Shown: positions 1 through 6,900 of the stretch, piece by piece
Position numbering within the stretch: the first letter of the stretch is position 1
How the letters are laid out: every line of letters begins with the position of its first letter
From: an uncultured Bacilli bacterium
GTDB taxonomy: Bacteria > Bacillota_I > Bacilli_A > RF39 > UBA660
NCBI GenBank assembly: GCA_947589695.1
Contig: CANQBY010000007.1
Location: 1-15,768, forward strand
Length of the DNA stretch: 15,768 nt
Direction of reading: 5' to 3'
The notes under the pieces: model-generated
What the model was told of the DNA's origin: nothing
What the model saw: the letters and a program-made list of their open reading frames with translations, nothing else
Database searches by the model: none
Made by a program: the position numbers and the translations under genes

Positions 1-1460
1 GACGTACACGAGTATACAGTTTCAGTACAAGTTTCAACAATTGGACATGACTGGACACATCCTACCCAAGCACCACCTCCAGGGCAAGCTTGTACACATA
101 GAGGCTCACGCCCACTCGTACAACTACAAGAATCGGAAGAAGCACACCAATCTACATTTTTTGTACTTGATTTTCTTATAGAACTATCCTGAGAACTACA
201 TGTTGTTCTACTTAATGAAGATCCAGAAGGACACGAATAAGTTGGAGCATATGTACATGCACTTTTGGCTAAGGCTGCTGTATCATAATATTTTCCTGTT
301 TTTTCACAATAATACTTATTTTCTGATTCTTTATTTTGTACAGCCACAACATTTAAATTTTTTTCTGTTGTTCCACTTCTATTCTTAGCCTCATCTTCAC
401 TATATACACATATTTTTGTTGTTGTTGAAAGATCTGTTAAATTTACTTGTGTTCCTTTTTTATATTCTGTTGTACAACCTACACTATAATAGTATTCCAC
501 TTCTCCTTCCATATCATCTGTTGACCCACCAAAGTTTAAAGCTCCATCTGCTAAAGTCACATTAGGTTGACTTGGTGGTGTTGTATCTCCTATATCAAAT
601 ACTAAATCACATTCTGTTCCTGTTTTATGTAAGTTATGTACTAATAAACTCCAATCTCTTTCATCCCACGATAATGTAACATCATTTGTACATTTACTTT
701 CATCTGGATTTAATACATATTTTTCTTCTCTTGTTGGGATCGTATCTTGTTCTGTATATTTATCTTTTTCCTTCTCTACTTTGATACTTAATATCTTAAC
801 ATCAGCAGTTGCATTTATTATTTGTCCTTCTACTGTTCCATTAAATGTTCCTTTTAAATCATCATTTTGATTTCTATTATCATTAGGATATTCTAACACT
901 ATATAATAAACATATGTTGTTGGGGCTGTTTTTGTTGCTGTTATAAATTGATCGGTTGCTATTGCTATATTTAATCCTTCTTGATTTTTTGGTATTTCTC
1001 CATTATTTATTGCTTCTCCTAATTCATTTATGTTTGTTATCTCACATTTTTCGCTTAATTGTTGTTTTCCATCCACCACTTTAGTTTCTTTTGCACATGT
1101 CGCTTTTACTTCCAATTCTATTTGCTCATCTACTCTATATACTGTATATCTTAAATTAGTATTTAAAGTGTTACTTCCTTTTAATATTAAATTAAATGGA
1201 ATCACTTCATCTTCTCCTTTTGTCGTAGCCGTTGCCATTATTTTCGATACTGTTTGATGTCCCGGATAGATATTTTCATCTATAGTCCCTAATTCGCCTT
1301 CTATCTGCAACTTAGCCCCTTCTAAAGTTGCTGTTGTCCCTTTTATTGTTGCTCCACTTCCTTGAAATATAGTTTTTCCCACAAAATAAGCAAAAGATAC
1401 TCCTATACCAACAATTAATAGAGCAATTAAAATACTTAATTTCTTATTCGGATCTTTCAT
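1..1460 (-). CDS. Large Cys-rich exported surface protein (3' end outside window)
   Basis: The frame is open for 486 codons from an ATG at 1460 to the left edge with no stop. Residues about 8-27 form one hydrophobic segment after KDPNKK, so the protein is exported or anchored by its N-terminus. Residues about 28-240 are a Thr/Asn-rich beta-type region. Residues 248-290 carry the YVLN..S.CTN..SWDE..C...FDI segment that is also found in the gene upstream. Residues about 292-373 begin DTTPP and resemble an Ig/Fn3-like extracellular domain. From about residue 385 the protein becomes Cys-rich, with 13 Cys in about 100 residues and CPSGSSLSRTTC-type runs, and the DNA there is less AT-rich. A GGAAGGAG site inside the 3' end of the upstream gene precedes the ATG, so translation is probably coupled. 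Function is not known; adhesion or a structural surface role is a guess. Confidence 0.8.
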   Translation of the reverse strand, partial: MKDPNKKLSILIALLIVGIGVSFAYFVGKTIFQGSGATIKGTTATLEGAKLQIEGELGTIDENIYPGHQTVSKIMATATTKGEDEVIPFNLILKGSNTLNTNLRYTVYRVDEQIELEVKATCAKETKVVDGKQQLSEKCEITNINELGEAINNGEIPKNQEGLNIAIATDQFITATKTAPTTYVYYIVLEYPNDNRNQNDDLKGTFNGTVEGQIINATADVKILSIKVEKEKDKYTEQDTIPTREEKYVLNPDESKCTNDVTLSWDERDWSLLVHNLHKTGTECDLVFDIGDTTPPSQPNVTLADGALNFGGSTDDMEGEVEYYYSVGCTTEYKKGTQVNLTDLSTTTKICVYSEDEAKNRSGTTEKNLNVVAVQNKESENKYYCEKTGKYYDTAALAKSACTYAPTYSCPSGSSLSRTTCSSQDSSIRKSSTKNVDWCASSDSCSCTSGREPLCVQACPGGGAWVGCVQSCPIVETCTETVYSCT

Positions 1461-1462
1461 TA

Positions 1463-1819
1463 CTACTCTACTCCTTCCTCTACTGAAGCCTCATCTTCTG
1501 GTGCTATATCAAAGTAAAGAAAACAAATAGTATTCTTTTTTTCAAAATTTAATTTTAAAGTATTTTCCTCTTCATCCCAACTTGGGATTGCTCCATTTGT
1601 ACATTGACTTTTTTCTGTATTTAGAACATAACCAGAGCTTGGTAATTCATCTGTACTTTGATAAGTTCCATCATCTTGTTCTATTAAAAAGGCCAAAGTA
1701 TTTCCTTTTTTCATTATTTTTTCTACTGTTTGATAAGTATTATTATTTTTTATATAACATATAAAACTAATACTTATTACTATTACAATTATACTTAATA
1801 CCACCATTATCTTTTTCAA
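1463..1819 (-). CDS. Small membrane-anchored extracellular protein with a two-Cys segment
   Basis: This is a 118-residue protein of no recognised family. Residues about 3-22 form one membrane segment after MKK. The rest is polar and ends in a very acidic tail (PEDEASVEEGVE). Residues 64-105 contain YVLN (64-67), S.CTN with C73, SWDE (80-83), C99 and FDI (103-105). The same pattern and spacing occur in the neighbouring large surface protein. The N-terminus used here starts at TTG 1819, which gives a typical MKK start. An ATG at 1807 in the same frame is the alternative, and neither has a strong ribosome binding site. It is first in a two-gene operon; its TAG lies two bases before the ATG of the next gene. 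The shared segment suggests that the two proteins work at the same surface. Confidence 0.75.
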   Translation of the reverse strand: MKKIMVVLSIIVIVISISFICYIKNNNTYQTVEKIMKKGNTLAFLIEQDDGTYQSTDELPSSGYVLNTEKSQCTNGAIPSWDEEENTLKLNFEKKNTICFLYFDIAPEDEASVEEGVE

Positions 1820-1838
1820 ATTTTATCACTCACTATCA

Positions 1839-1850
1839 TAGAAATTTCTA
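1839..1850. promoter_or_regulatory. 12-bp perfect palindrome in the operon leader, possible operator
   Basis: TAGAAATTTCTA is self-complementary. It lies just downstream of the predicted start of the surface operon and about 115 bp from the divergent XRE regulator gene. It could be that regulator's binding site, but only its position supports this. Confidence 0.3.
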
Positions 1851-1862
1851 GTTTATAAATAA

Positions 1863-1891
1863 ATTATAAATCATGGTATTACAAAAGTCAA
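1863..1891 (-). promoter_or_regulatory. Promoter of the surface-protein operon
   Basis: Read on the minus strand: TTGACT (1891-1886), a 17-bp spacer, and TATAAT (1868-1863). Transcription should start near 1856, leaving a leader of about 37 bases. Confidence 0.75.
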
Positions 1892-1965
1892 TAAAAATAT
1901 AGATATTTATTCGGATATGATAAAGGATTAAACTTAATATGAGAAAATACTTCTAGGTGAATCTA

Positions 1966-2421
1966 ATGAATTATGGAATGAATTTAAAAAAAATCAGAGA
2001 AAGAATTGGTTTAACTTTAGTAGCTACATCTAAAATTATAAATGTGAGTGACACTTTATACAGTAGATACGAAAAAGAAAAACAAACTATTCCTCTAAAA
2101 CATCTAATAACTTTATGCCATTTCTTTGATGTATCCCTAGATTATATCTTTGGTTTTACGGATACTAAAAAATACTCTAATTATCGCAAAGAAATGCATA
2201 AAGAATTAATAAGTACTAGATTAAAAGAACTACGCAAAGAAAATAATTTAACCCAAATAGAAATGGCTAATTTTTTAAATATTGATCAACCTACTTGGAG
2301 TATTTATGAAAGTAGTAAAAGTTTAATTGGAACTCCATTTTTATATATGTTATGTAAAAACTATCATTATTCGGCGGATTATCTCTTAGGTTTTATTGAT
2401 AAACCTAAATACTTAAAATAA
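1966..2421 (+). CDS. Transcription regulator with two tandem XRE-type HTH domains
   Basis: The protein has 151 residues from ATG 1966. This start was chosen because AGGTGA (1955-1960) sits 5 bases before it; a GTG at 1957 and an ATG at 1978 are in frame but less well placed. The first helix-turn-helix unit covers about residues 5-65 (LKKIRERIGLTL ... YEK ... DYIFGF). The second covers about 84-145 (RLKELRKENNLTQIEMA ... DYLLGF). Both end in the same DY..GF.D motif, so the protein looks like an internal duplication. The first copy lacks the usual Gln of the LTQ turn. No ligand or peptidase domain is present. It is divergent from the surface-protein operon and may control it. It could be a phage-type or quorum-type regulator, but nothing phage-like is nearby. 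Confidence 0.8.
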   Translation: MNYGMNLKKIRERIGLTLVATSKIINVSDTLYSRYEKEKQTIPLKHLITLCHFFDVSLDYIFGFTDTKKYSNYRKEMHKELISTRLKELRKENNLTQIEMANFLNIDQPTWSIYESSKSLIGTPFLYMLCKNYHYSADYLLGFIDKPKYLK

Positions 2422-2423
2422 AC

Positions 2424-2456
2424 AAAAAAAATGCTTACCATCGTAAACATTTTTTT
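2424..2456. terminator. Bidirectional terminator between the XRE regulator and efp
   Basis: The hairpin has arms A-tract-ATGCTTAC (to 2438) and GTAAACAT-T-tract (from 2443), a CATC loop and one C/A mismatch. The A-tract and T-tract flanks make it usable in both directions, which suits two convergent genes. Confidence 0.8.
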
Positions 2457-2475
2457 GCTTTTTATATTTATTTTA

Positions 2476-3036
2476 TTATGCTCTAGATGAATATTTGCCA
2501 TCTTTAGTTGAGATAATAATTCTTTCTCCTTCTGTAATAAATAAAGGTACTTTTACTATATAACCAGTTTCGATTTTTGCATCTTTTTGCGCATTATTTG
2601 TGGTATTTCCTTTAACTGCTGGTTCAGTTTCAATTACTTCATACTCTACTTTTTCAGGTAAACTAATACCTAATATTTCTCCCTCATAGTACTCCACTGT
2701 GATTTCTAGACCTTCTTTAATAAATTTAACTTGGTCCCCTAAAGTTTTAGTACTAATCTCGATTTGCTCATAAGTTTCATTATTCATAAATACATAATTT
2801 TCCCCTGCTGCATATAAAAATTGCATTGGTACTCGATCTACATGAGCTTTAGTAATTTTAATATTCGTATTATATGTATCTTCTGTTATAGAGCCTGTTC
2901 TTAAATTTTTAAGTTTCATTCTAACAAAAGCTGAACCTTTTCCAGGTTTAACATGTTGGAATTCCACAATTTGATACAAATTATTATCTAAAATAATTGT
3001 CATTCCATTTTTAATATCATTTATATTAATATTCAT
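2476..3036 (-). CDS. efp: Translation elongation factor P
   Basis: EF-P binds the ribosome between the P and E sites and relieves stalling at polyproline stretches. The 186 residues are normal length for the family. The N-terminal KOW-like domain carries the loop HVKPGKGSAF (28-37), and K33 is the residue modified in Bacillus-type EF-P. The middle OB domain follows, and the last OB domain ends with the family's typical finish EGERI...TKDGKYSSRA. The gene is last in a run rpmG - small basic ORF - efp and overlaps the small ORF by 11 bases. Its site AGAGGAG lies inside the 3' end of that ORF, so translation is probably coupled. No modification enzyme gene is in this window. The identification is firm. 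Confidence 0.97.
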   Translation of the reverse strand: MNININDIKNGMTIILDNNLYQIVEFQHVKPGKGSAFVRMKLKNLRTGSITEDTYNTNIKITKAHVDRVPMQFLYAAGENYVFMNNETYEQIEISTKTLGDQVKFIKEGLEITVEYYEGEILGISLPEKVEYEVIETEPAVKGNTTNNAQKDAKIETGYIVKVPLFITEGERIIISTKDGKYSSRA

Positions 3037-3202
3037 CTTTTACTCCTCTTTCTTTTGTAAATATTCCAAATCTTTTCTTTCGAGCTCGCGATTTAGAATT
3101 GGTAGTTATTTGCTTATTATCACTTTTTTGTTTATTCGCAATAATTGCAATAACTGGAGAGTTATATCTTGTTTTTTGAATAATGTGTTTCCCCTGATTC
3201 AT
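3026..3202 (-). CDS. Hypothetical 58-residue basic protein between rpmG and efp
   Basis: I do not recognise this protein. It runs from ATG 3202 to TAA 3026-3028 and starts MNQGKHIIQKTRY. It has 15 Lys/Arg against 4 Asp/Glu, with a dense basic run SRARKKRFG near residues 38-46. There is only one short hydrophobic stretch (VIAIIA, 17-22), too short to span a membrane, and no Cys. GGAG (3211 region, after the rpmG stop) stands at a good distance before the ATG. The frame overlaps efp by 11 bases and supplies its ribosome binding site. The good SD, tight packing and overlap argue for a real gene. Its charge and place between two translation genes suggest RNA or ribosome binding, which is inference. 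A non-coding spacer is the alternative. Confidence 0.55.
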   Translation of the reverse strand: MNQGKHIIQKTRYNSPVIAIIANKQKSDNKQITTNSKSRARKKRFGIFTKERGVKDEY

Positions 3203-3213
3203 AATCTAACTCC

Positions 3214-3378
3214 TTACTTCTTTTCTTTAACAATTTGATGTTTGTGACACTTCTTACAATACTTCTTTATTTCTAAACGATCCGGAGTATTCTTTTTACT
3301 TTTACTTGTACATCTTAACTCTTCACCACATACTGTACACTTTAAAGTTACATAGTTTCTATTTTCATTTTTAGCCAT
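3214..3378 (-). CDS. rpmG: 50S ribosomal protein L33, zinc-ribbon type
   Basis: L33 is a small protein of the large ribosomal subunit. The 54 residues begin MAKNENRNYVTLKC and carry two Cys pairs, C14/C17 (CTVC) and C41/C44 (CKKC), that bind zinc in the C+ form of L33. The family motif around KNTPDRLEIKKYC is clear. The ribosome binding site GGGAGGTG is close to perfect and stands about 5 bases before the ATG. A TATAAT promoter lies just upstream, at the end of the penicillin-binding protein gene. The gene leads into the small basic ORF and efp. Confidence 0.95.
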   Translation of the reverse strand: MAKNENRNYVTLKCTVCGEELRCTSKSKKNTPDRLEIKKYCKKCHKHQIVKEKK

Positions 3379-3411
3379 AAAAGCACCTCCCTCAATAAAA
3401 AGTCTAGTAGT

Positions 3412-3440
3412 ATTATAACATTAAATTAAGGACTTGAAAA
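3412..3440 (-). promoter_or_regulatory. Promoter of rpmG - small ORF - efp
   Basis: Minus strand: TTTTCA (3440-3435), 17-bp spacer, TATAAT (3417-3412). The -10 is perfect and the -35 is weak and lies within the end of the upstream gene. Confidence 0.55.
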
Positions 3441-5381
3441 GAGAAAATCGTTAATATTTCGGGCAATTAGGCGATTTATCGGCGCTCTACTCTTATTTTT
3501 ACTCTCTAAATCACTCGTATTAGGACTTATTACCACGATTGAATACTTAGGATTATCATAAGGCGCATACATAATAAAAGTATTACTTAAAACATAAGCA
3601 TCCAAAGTTCCATTATAATCACTATCAATGTATGATTCACTCGTCCCTGTTTTTCCCGCACCCATCACTTTAGGATTTAAATACCAATATCCGGTTCCAC
3701 TTTTTACGACTTCCCGAAATCCTTCTTGAATTCTAGCAATATATTTACTATCAATATCAAGCTTACTTAATTCGGTTATTTCTGCTTGTTTTATCACTTC
3801 ATCATCCTTTATAATATTATGCATTAAATTAAGTTTATATCTAACTCCCCCACTAGCTACTGTATTTATATATTGTAATAATTCAACTGGTGTATATAAA
3901 TCATATTGCCCAATCGCTAAATTCAAAAGTAAATCAGAAGCCACTTTCTCTCCCTTTAAACCCACAGTTTCATTTGGTAAGTCAATACCTGTTTTATCTC
4001 CTAAACCAAAGTATTTAAAAGTTTCCCGGTATTTTTGAAAATCTTCTTCGGTCACTGGTGCTTTCATATTATAGTAATAGTTATAACCTGCGACTCTTAA
4101 AGCTACAATAAACTGATAATAATTAGAACTTAGGGCTAAAGCTTTTAAATCATTTAATGTTCCGAGTCTACTATAAGAACATTTTGCCGGAACATTATAA
4201 AGTTTCACACAACCATCAGTTATTTTAGAACCAATATCAATAGCCCCATATTTATAACCCACCGTCATTGAAGCTCCTTTTACTGCACTTCCCACTGTAT
4301 AAGCATTTTTAATCACATTAATACTTACATCTTGAAAACTCATATTTTTACCATTTGTAATTTTTCTTACTCCGGCAATCGCTTTTATGGCTCCCGTTAA
4401 AGGTTCACTAACTAAAGCATAACTCTCCCTATAATATTTGGTATTCGCCATCTTTTCTGAATTAACTAATTGTTCTTTAATAATATCTTCTACTTTTACT
4501 TGGACATCCATATCGATTTCTAAGACTAAATCATTTCCTTTCTGCGCTTTTTTTGTTAAAATTAAATTATTATTTTCTAATTTATAAACCGCTTTTTCTC
4601 CTTTTAAATAATCCTCATAATATTCTTCTAATCCACTTATTCCTATTTTATCATTTAAGCTATAACCTTCCTCTAATAAATAATTCTTTTCTTTAGGTAA
4701 ACTTGTACTAACTACTCCAAGTACACTTCGTAAACTCTCCCCATAAGGATATACTCTCTCCCAAGTAAGTTCTCCTAATATTCCTGGTAAATCTGCTTCT
4801 AATATTTTCGCATATAAACTATCATCTATATCTTTAAGTAATATTTTATTATCATATATATATCCTTCATTCATTAAATAATAAAAATATGAGCTATGCT
4901 TTTCTTCTTCACTCATCTTACTTAAATCTTCATCCCTAATTCTTTCTTTTTTTAAATTAACTATATCTTCTTTTGTGAGTTTTCTTTCTTTAACTAATTC
5001 TAATTCTTCTTCTGTTACTAAATTACTAGTATCATAAAGTAATAAATAATAATCTTTTAGCCTTTCTTCTTTATAACCATATTCATAGTTAGTCATCTTA
5101 CTTAAAGTTTTAGCTATTTCTATTTCTTCTTTCGTGGTAATTCCATTTTTCTTATGATACAAAATAGTATTAACCCCTCTATTATCTACAATAACTTTCC
5201 CATTTATATCTAAAATTCTTCCTCTCGGTGCACTATTTCCCATAATATATACATTATTAATAGCCCTATATTTATCTAAATAATATTCATGTTTCCCATA
5301 AGATATATTTATAACTCTCTCTAAAAATATTCCAAATATTATAATTATTAAAAATATCAAAAAATAAAACTTTTTTGGCAT
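3426..5381 (-). CDS. Class B penicillin-binding protein (monofunctional transpeptidase)
   Basis: It crosslinks peptidoglycan outside the membrane. Numbering from an upstream ATG at 5393, the order is: membrane anchor about 8-25; dimerisation-domain motif APRGRILD (55-62); transpeptidase domain from about 320, with S369-A-V-K372 (active-site Ser and Lys), S422-S-N424 and K581-T-G-T. All three motifs are intact. GDKTGIDLPNE and TPVELLQYINTVASGG fit the FtsI/PBP2 families. There is no PASTA domain and no glycosyltransferase domain. The likely start is ATG 5381 (MPKKFYF), because GGTGA lies 5 bases before it and would be buried in codons 1-2 if ATG 5393 were used. No rod, mre or division gene is adjacent, so elongation or division role is undecided. 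Its presence shows that the cell has a murein wall. Confidence 0.92.
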   Translation of the reverse strand: MPKKFYFLIFLIIIIFGIFLERVINISYGKHEYYLDKYRAINNVYIMGNSAPRGRILDINGKVIVDNRGVNTILYHKKNGITTKEEIEIAKTLSKMTNYEYGYKEERLKDYYLLLYDTSNLVTEEELELVKERKLTKEDIVNLKKERIRDEDLSKMSEEEKHSSYFYYLMNEGYIYDNKILLKDIDDSLYAKILEADLPGILGELTWERVYPYGESLRSVLGVVSTSLPKEKNYLLEEGYSLNDKIGISGLEEYYEDYLKGEKAVYKLENNNLILTKKAQKGNDLVLEIDMDVQVKVEDIIKEQLVNSEKMANTKYYRESYALVSEPLTGAIKAIAGVRKITNGKNMSFQDVSINVIKNAYTVGSAVKGASMTVGYKYGAIDIGSKITDGCVKLYNVPAKCSYSRLGTLNDLKALALSSNYYQFIVALRVAGYNYYYNMKAPVTEEDFQKYRETFKYFGLGDKTGIDLPNETVGLKGEKVASDLLLNLAIGQYDLYTPVELLQYINTVASGGVRYKLNLMHNIIKDDEVIKQAEITELSKLDIDSKYIARIQEGFREVVKSGTGYWYLNPKVMGAGKTGTSESYIDSDYNGTLDAYVLSNTFIMYAPYDNPKYSIVVISPNTSDLESKNKSRAPINRLIARNINDFLFSSP

Positions 5382-5423
5382 AATCTTCACCATTATTTAG
5401 TATTCAAAAAAACTTTAAAATCA

Positions 5424-5446
5424 TACAATATATTAGGGTGATAGTA
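5424..5446 (+). promoter_or_regulatory. Possible -10 and GGTGAT ribosome binding site of the YqfT-like gene
   Basis: TACAAT (5424-5429) is a fair -10, but the -35 position holds only TATTCA. GGGTGAT (5436-5442) precedes the ATG and is the same SD type seen at nfo, the pilin gene and the RDD gene. Confidence 0.35.
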
Positions 5447-5709
5447 TGTATAATTTAATCAAAAAATATATGGATAATTTAAGCATTGAAGATGTATCTA
5501 ACTTTGCAACTAGTAAAAATGTTTCTCTTTCTTCTGAAGAATTAGACTTTGTTTATGATTTTGTCAAAAAAAATTGGGAACAAGTAATCAAGAACCCTAG
5601 TCTTTTAAATCTAGATCGTTACAAAGATCACTTTAATCCCGATAATTTTCTTAAAATCAAAAAACTATTTAATGAATATAGTGCCAAGTATAAAAACTTT
5701 TTAATCTAA
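5446..5709 (+). CDS. Small conserved helical protein, YqfT/DUF2624-like
   Basis: The protein has 87 residues, with no signal peptide, membrane segment or Cys. It appears all-helical: an N-terminal helix (NLIKKYMDNL), then a pattern of LSIEDVSNFA..KNVSLSSEELDFVYDFV, then a Lys-rich C-terminal helix. That layout resembles the small DUF2624 family (B. subtilis YqfT), whose gene stands next to nfo in Bacillus. Here it also neighbours nfo, though in convergent orientation. Function of the family is not known to me. It starts at ATG 5446 behind GGGTGAT. Its stop codon TAA runs straight into a terminator. The family assignment rests on a remembered pattern plus gene context and is only moderate. Confidence 0.75.
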   Translation: MYNLIKKYMDNLSIEDVSNFATSKNVSLSSEELDFVYDFVKKNWEQVIKNPSLLNLDRYKDHFNPDNFLKIKKLFNEYSAKYKNFLI

Positions 5710-5733
5710 AGTCAGTTCAACTGACTTTTTTTA
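5708..5733 (+). terminator. Rho-independent terminator of the YqfT-like gene
   Basis: Arms AAAGTCAGT (5708-5716) and ACTGACTTT (5720-5728) pair perfectly, followed by a T-run. The stem begins within the stop codon. Confidence 0.9.
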
Positions 5734-5758
5734 AACTCCAATAACTTTAAAATATACC

Positions 5759-5873
5759 TGACTTTTAAAAAAAAGCTTTTTTCATTTTACATTTTAAGCA
5801 AAAATCATTTTACAAAAAAAGCTTTTTTCATTTTACATTTTGGACAAAAATCATTTTACAAAAAAGTTATTTA
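5759..5873. repeat. Tandem array of a 23-bp unit, about five copies of two alternating types
   Basis: TCATTTTACA recurs at 5782, 5805, 5828 and 5851, exactly 23 bp apart. Units alternate: type A continues TTTT(AAG or GGA)CAAAAA and type B continues AAAAAAGCTTTTT or a variant. A degenerate B-type unit stands before (5759-5781), and the copy at 5851 decays at its end. This also shows as a 46-bp direct duplication. It fills the space between the convergent YqfT-like and nfo genes. No coding frame is plausible. Confidence 0.85.
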
Positions 5874-5905
5874 AAAAAGAAACTAAATTTAATTTTTAGT
5901 TTCTT
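5872..5905 (-). terminator. Terminator of nfo, with the stop codon in its loop
   Basis: Minus strand: arms AAGAAACTAAA (5905-5895) and TTTAGTTTCTT (5887-5877), followed by a T-run. The 7-base loop (5894-5888) contains the nfo TAA, so the last codons form the first arm. Confidence 0.85.
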
Positions 5906-6809
5906 CTTTATAAAATTCTCTTATTTCTTCCAATAAATTCTCCTTAAACTCTCCTTTTTTAAGCATTTCTATTTCCATTTTATAAGGAGGATATATTCTA
6001 TTTTTATCATTATCATCTTCTCCAATATAAGGAGTTTCTAATATTTTCGGTACATCCTTTAACTGTTCATTATTTACAATATTTAAAATGGTTTCAAATC
6101 CTAAAGTTCCTAAACCGATATTCGCATGCCGATCTTTATGGGTATTAATACTATTTTTGCTATCATTAACATGCACACATTTAATTTTATTAATTCCAAT
6201 CTCTTTATCAAAAGTATCTAAAAATGTCTTAAAATCTCGCATATCATATCCTGCATCATTTAAGTGACAAGTATCAATACATACTCCAATTTTATCTTGG
6301 TTTTCTACTCCCTCTATTAAATATTTAATTTCTTCAATCGTTCTTCCTAGTTCTGTTCCTTTACCCGCCATAGTTTCTAATAAAATAGTTACATCAGTAT
6401 CCCTCTTTAATATTTGATTTAAACCAAAAATTATATTATCTAAAGCTTGCTTTTTTTCGATTCCGACACTTGATCCCGGATGTAAAACTAAATATTTTAT
6501 CGCCATTTCCTCACATCTTGCTACTTCATTTTTTAAAAAATTAATACTAAAATTATATTTGGCTTCATCTAAATTATTAGCTAAATTAACAATATATGGG
6601 GCATGACAAATAACCGTATTTATATCAATCTTATTTTCTTGCATTAATTTTTGGGCTTCTAAAACTTGTTCTTTATCTATGGGTTTTCTTATTGTATTTT
6701 GAGGAGCTCCTGTATAAAACATAAAAGTATTTGCTCCATAACTTAAAGCTTCTTCAACACTTCCCACTAATCCTTTACTTCCATAAGATACATGTGAGCC
6801 TATAATCAT
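5889..6809 (-). CDS. nfo: Endonuclease IV (AP endonuclease)
   Basis: It cuts DNA 5' to abasic sites in base excision repair. The 306 residues are slightly longer than most family members because of an extended C-terminal tail. The TIM-barrel motifs are all present: GSHVSYGSKGL (4-14), CHAPYIVNLA (68-77), HPGSSVG (110-116), LETMAGKGTELG (144-155), CIDTCHLNDAGYD (177-189), HVNDSK (213-218) and HKDRHANIGLG (224-234). The nine zinc ligands expected from E. coli Nfo can be placed as H69, H110, E145, D179, H182, H213, D226, H228 and E258. The start is ATG 6809 behind GGTGAT. It has its own promoter and terminator, so it is probably transcribed alone. The assignment is firm. Confidence 0.97.
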   Translation of the reverse strand: MIIGSHVSYGSKGLVGSVEEALSYGANTFMFYTGAPQNTIRKPIDKEQVLEAQKLMQENKIDINTVICHAPYIVNLANNLDEAKYNFSINFLKNEVARCEEMAIKYLVLHPGSSVGIEKKQALDNIIFGLNQILKRDTDVTILLETMAGKGTELGRTIEEIKYLIEGVENQDKIGVCIDTCHLNDAGYDMRDFKTFLDTFDKEIGINKIKCVHVNDSKNSINTHKDRHANIGLGTLGFETILNIVNNEQLKDVPKILETPYIGEDDNDKNRIYPPYKMEIEMLKKGEFKENLLEEIREFYKEETKN

Positions 6810-6826
6810 TTTCTATCACCATCTTT

Positions 6827-6855
6827 ATTATAAAAGAATTGCCTCCAAGCTTCAA
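6827..6855 (-). promoter_or_regulatory. Promoter of nfo
   Basis: Minus strand: TTGAAG (6855-6850), 17-bp spacer, TATAAT (6832-6827). The predicted leader is only about 10 bases, just enough to hold the GGTGAT site. Confidence 0.7.
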
Positions 6856-6880
6856 GCCCCAAAGTTCAATTAAAGCAAAT

Positions 6881-6900
6881 AAAAAGAGGAATTAATCCTC
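6881..6900 (-). terminator. Terminator of the pilin-like gene, stop codon in the loop
   Basis: Minus strand: GAGGA, loop TTAAT, TCCTC, then TTTTT. The stem has five pairs, and the TAA of the pilin gene (6894-6892) is in the loop. Confidence 0.7.

Noticed and set aside
200..388. Plus-strand reading frame of 62 codons
   Set aside because: It is opposite the open frame of the large surface protein, rich in Phe/Leu/Tyr as expected from an antisense read of AT-rich coding DNA, and has no ribosome binding site.
1030..1257. Plus-strand frame of 75 codons; also 1582-1764, 7163-7357, 8608-8799, 9417-9713 and 10078-10296
   Set aside because: All lie fully antisense to well-supported genes and have no SD, domain or gene context.
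5394..5445. Promoter of the penicillin-binding protein gene
   Set aside because: Only poor matches (TTGTAT, 18 bp, AATACT) are found, so I do not call it.
5759..5873. CRISPR array from the regular 23-bp spacing
   Set aside because: There are no unique spacers: the whole unit repeats. No cas gene is near.
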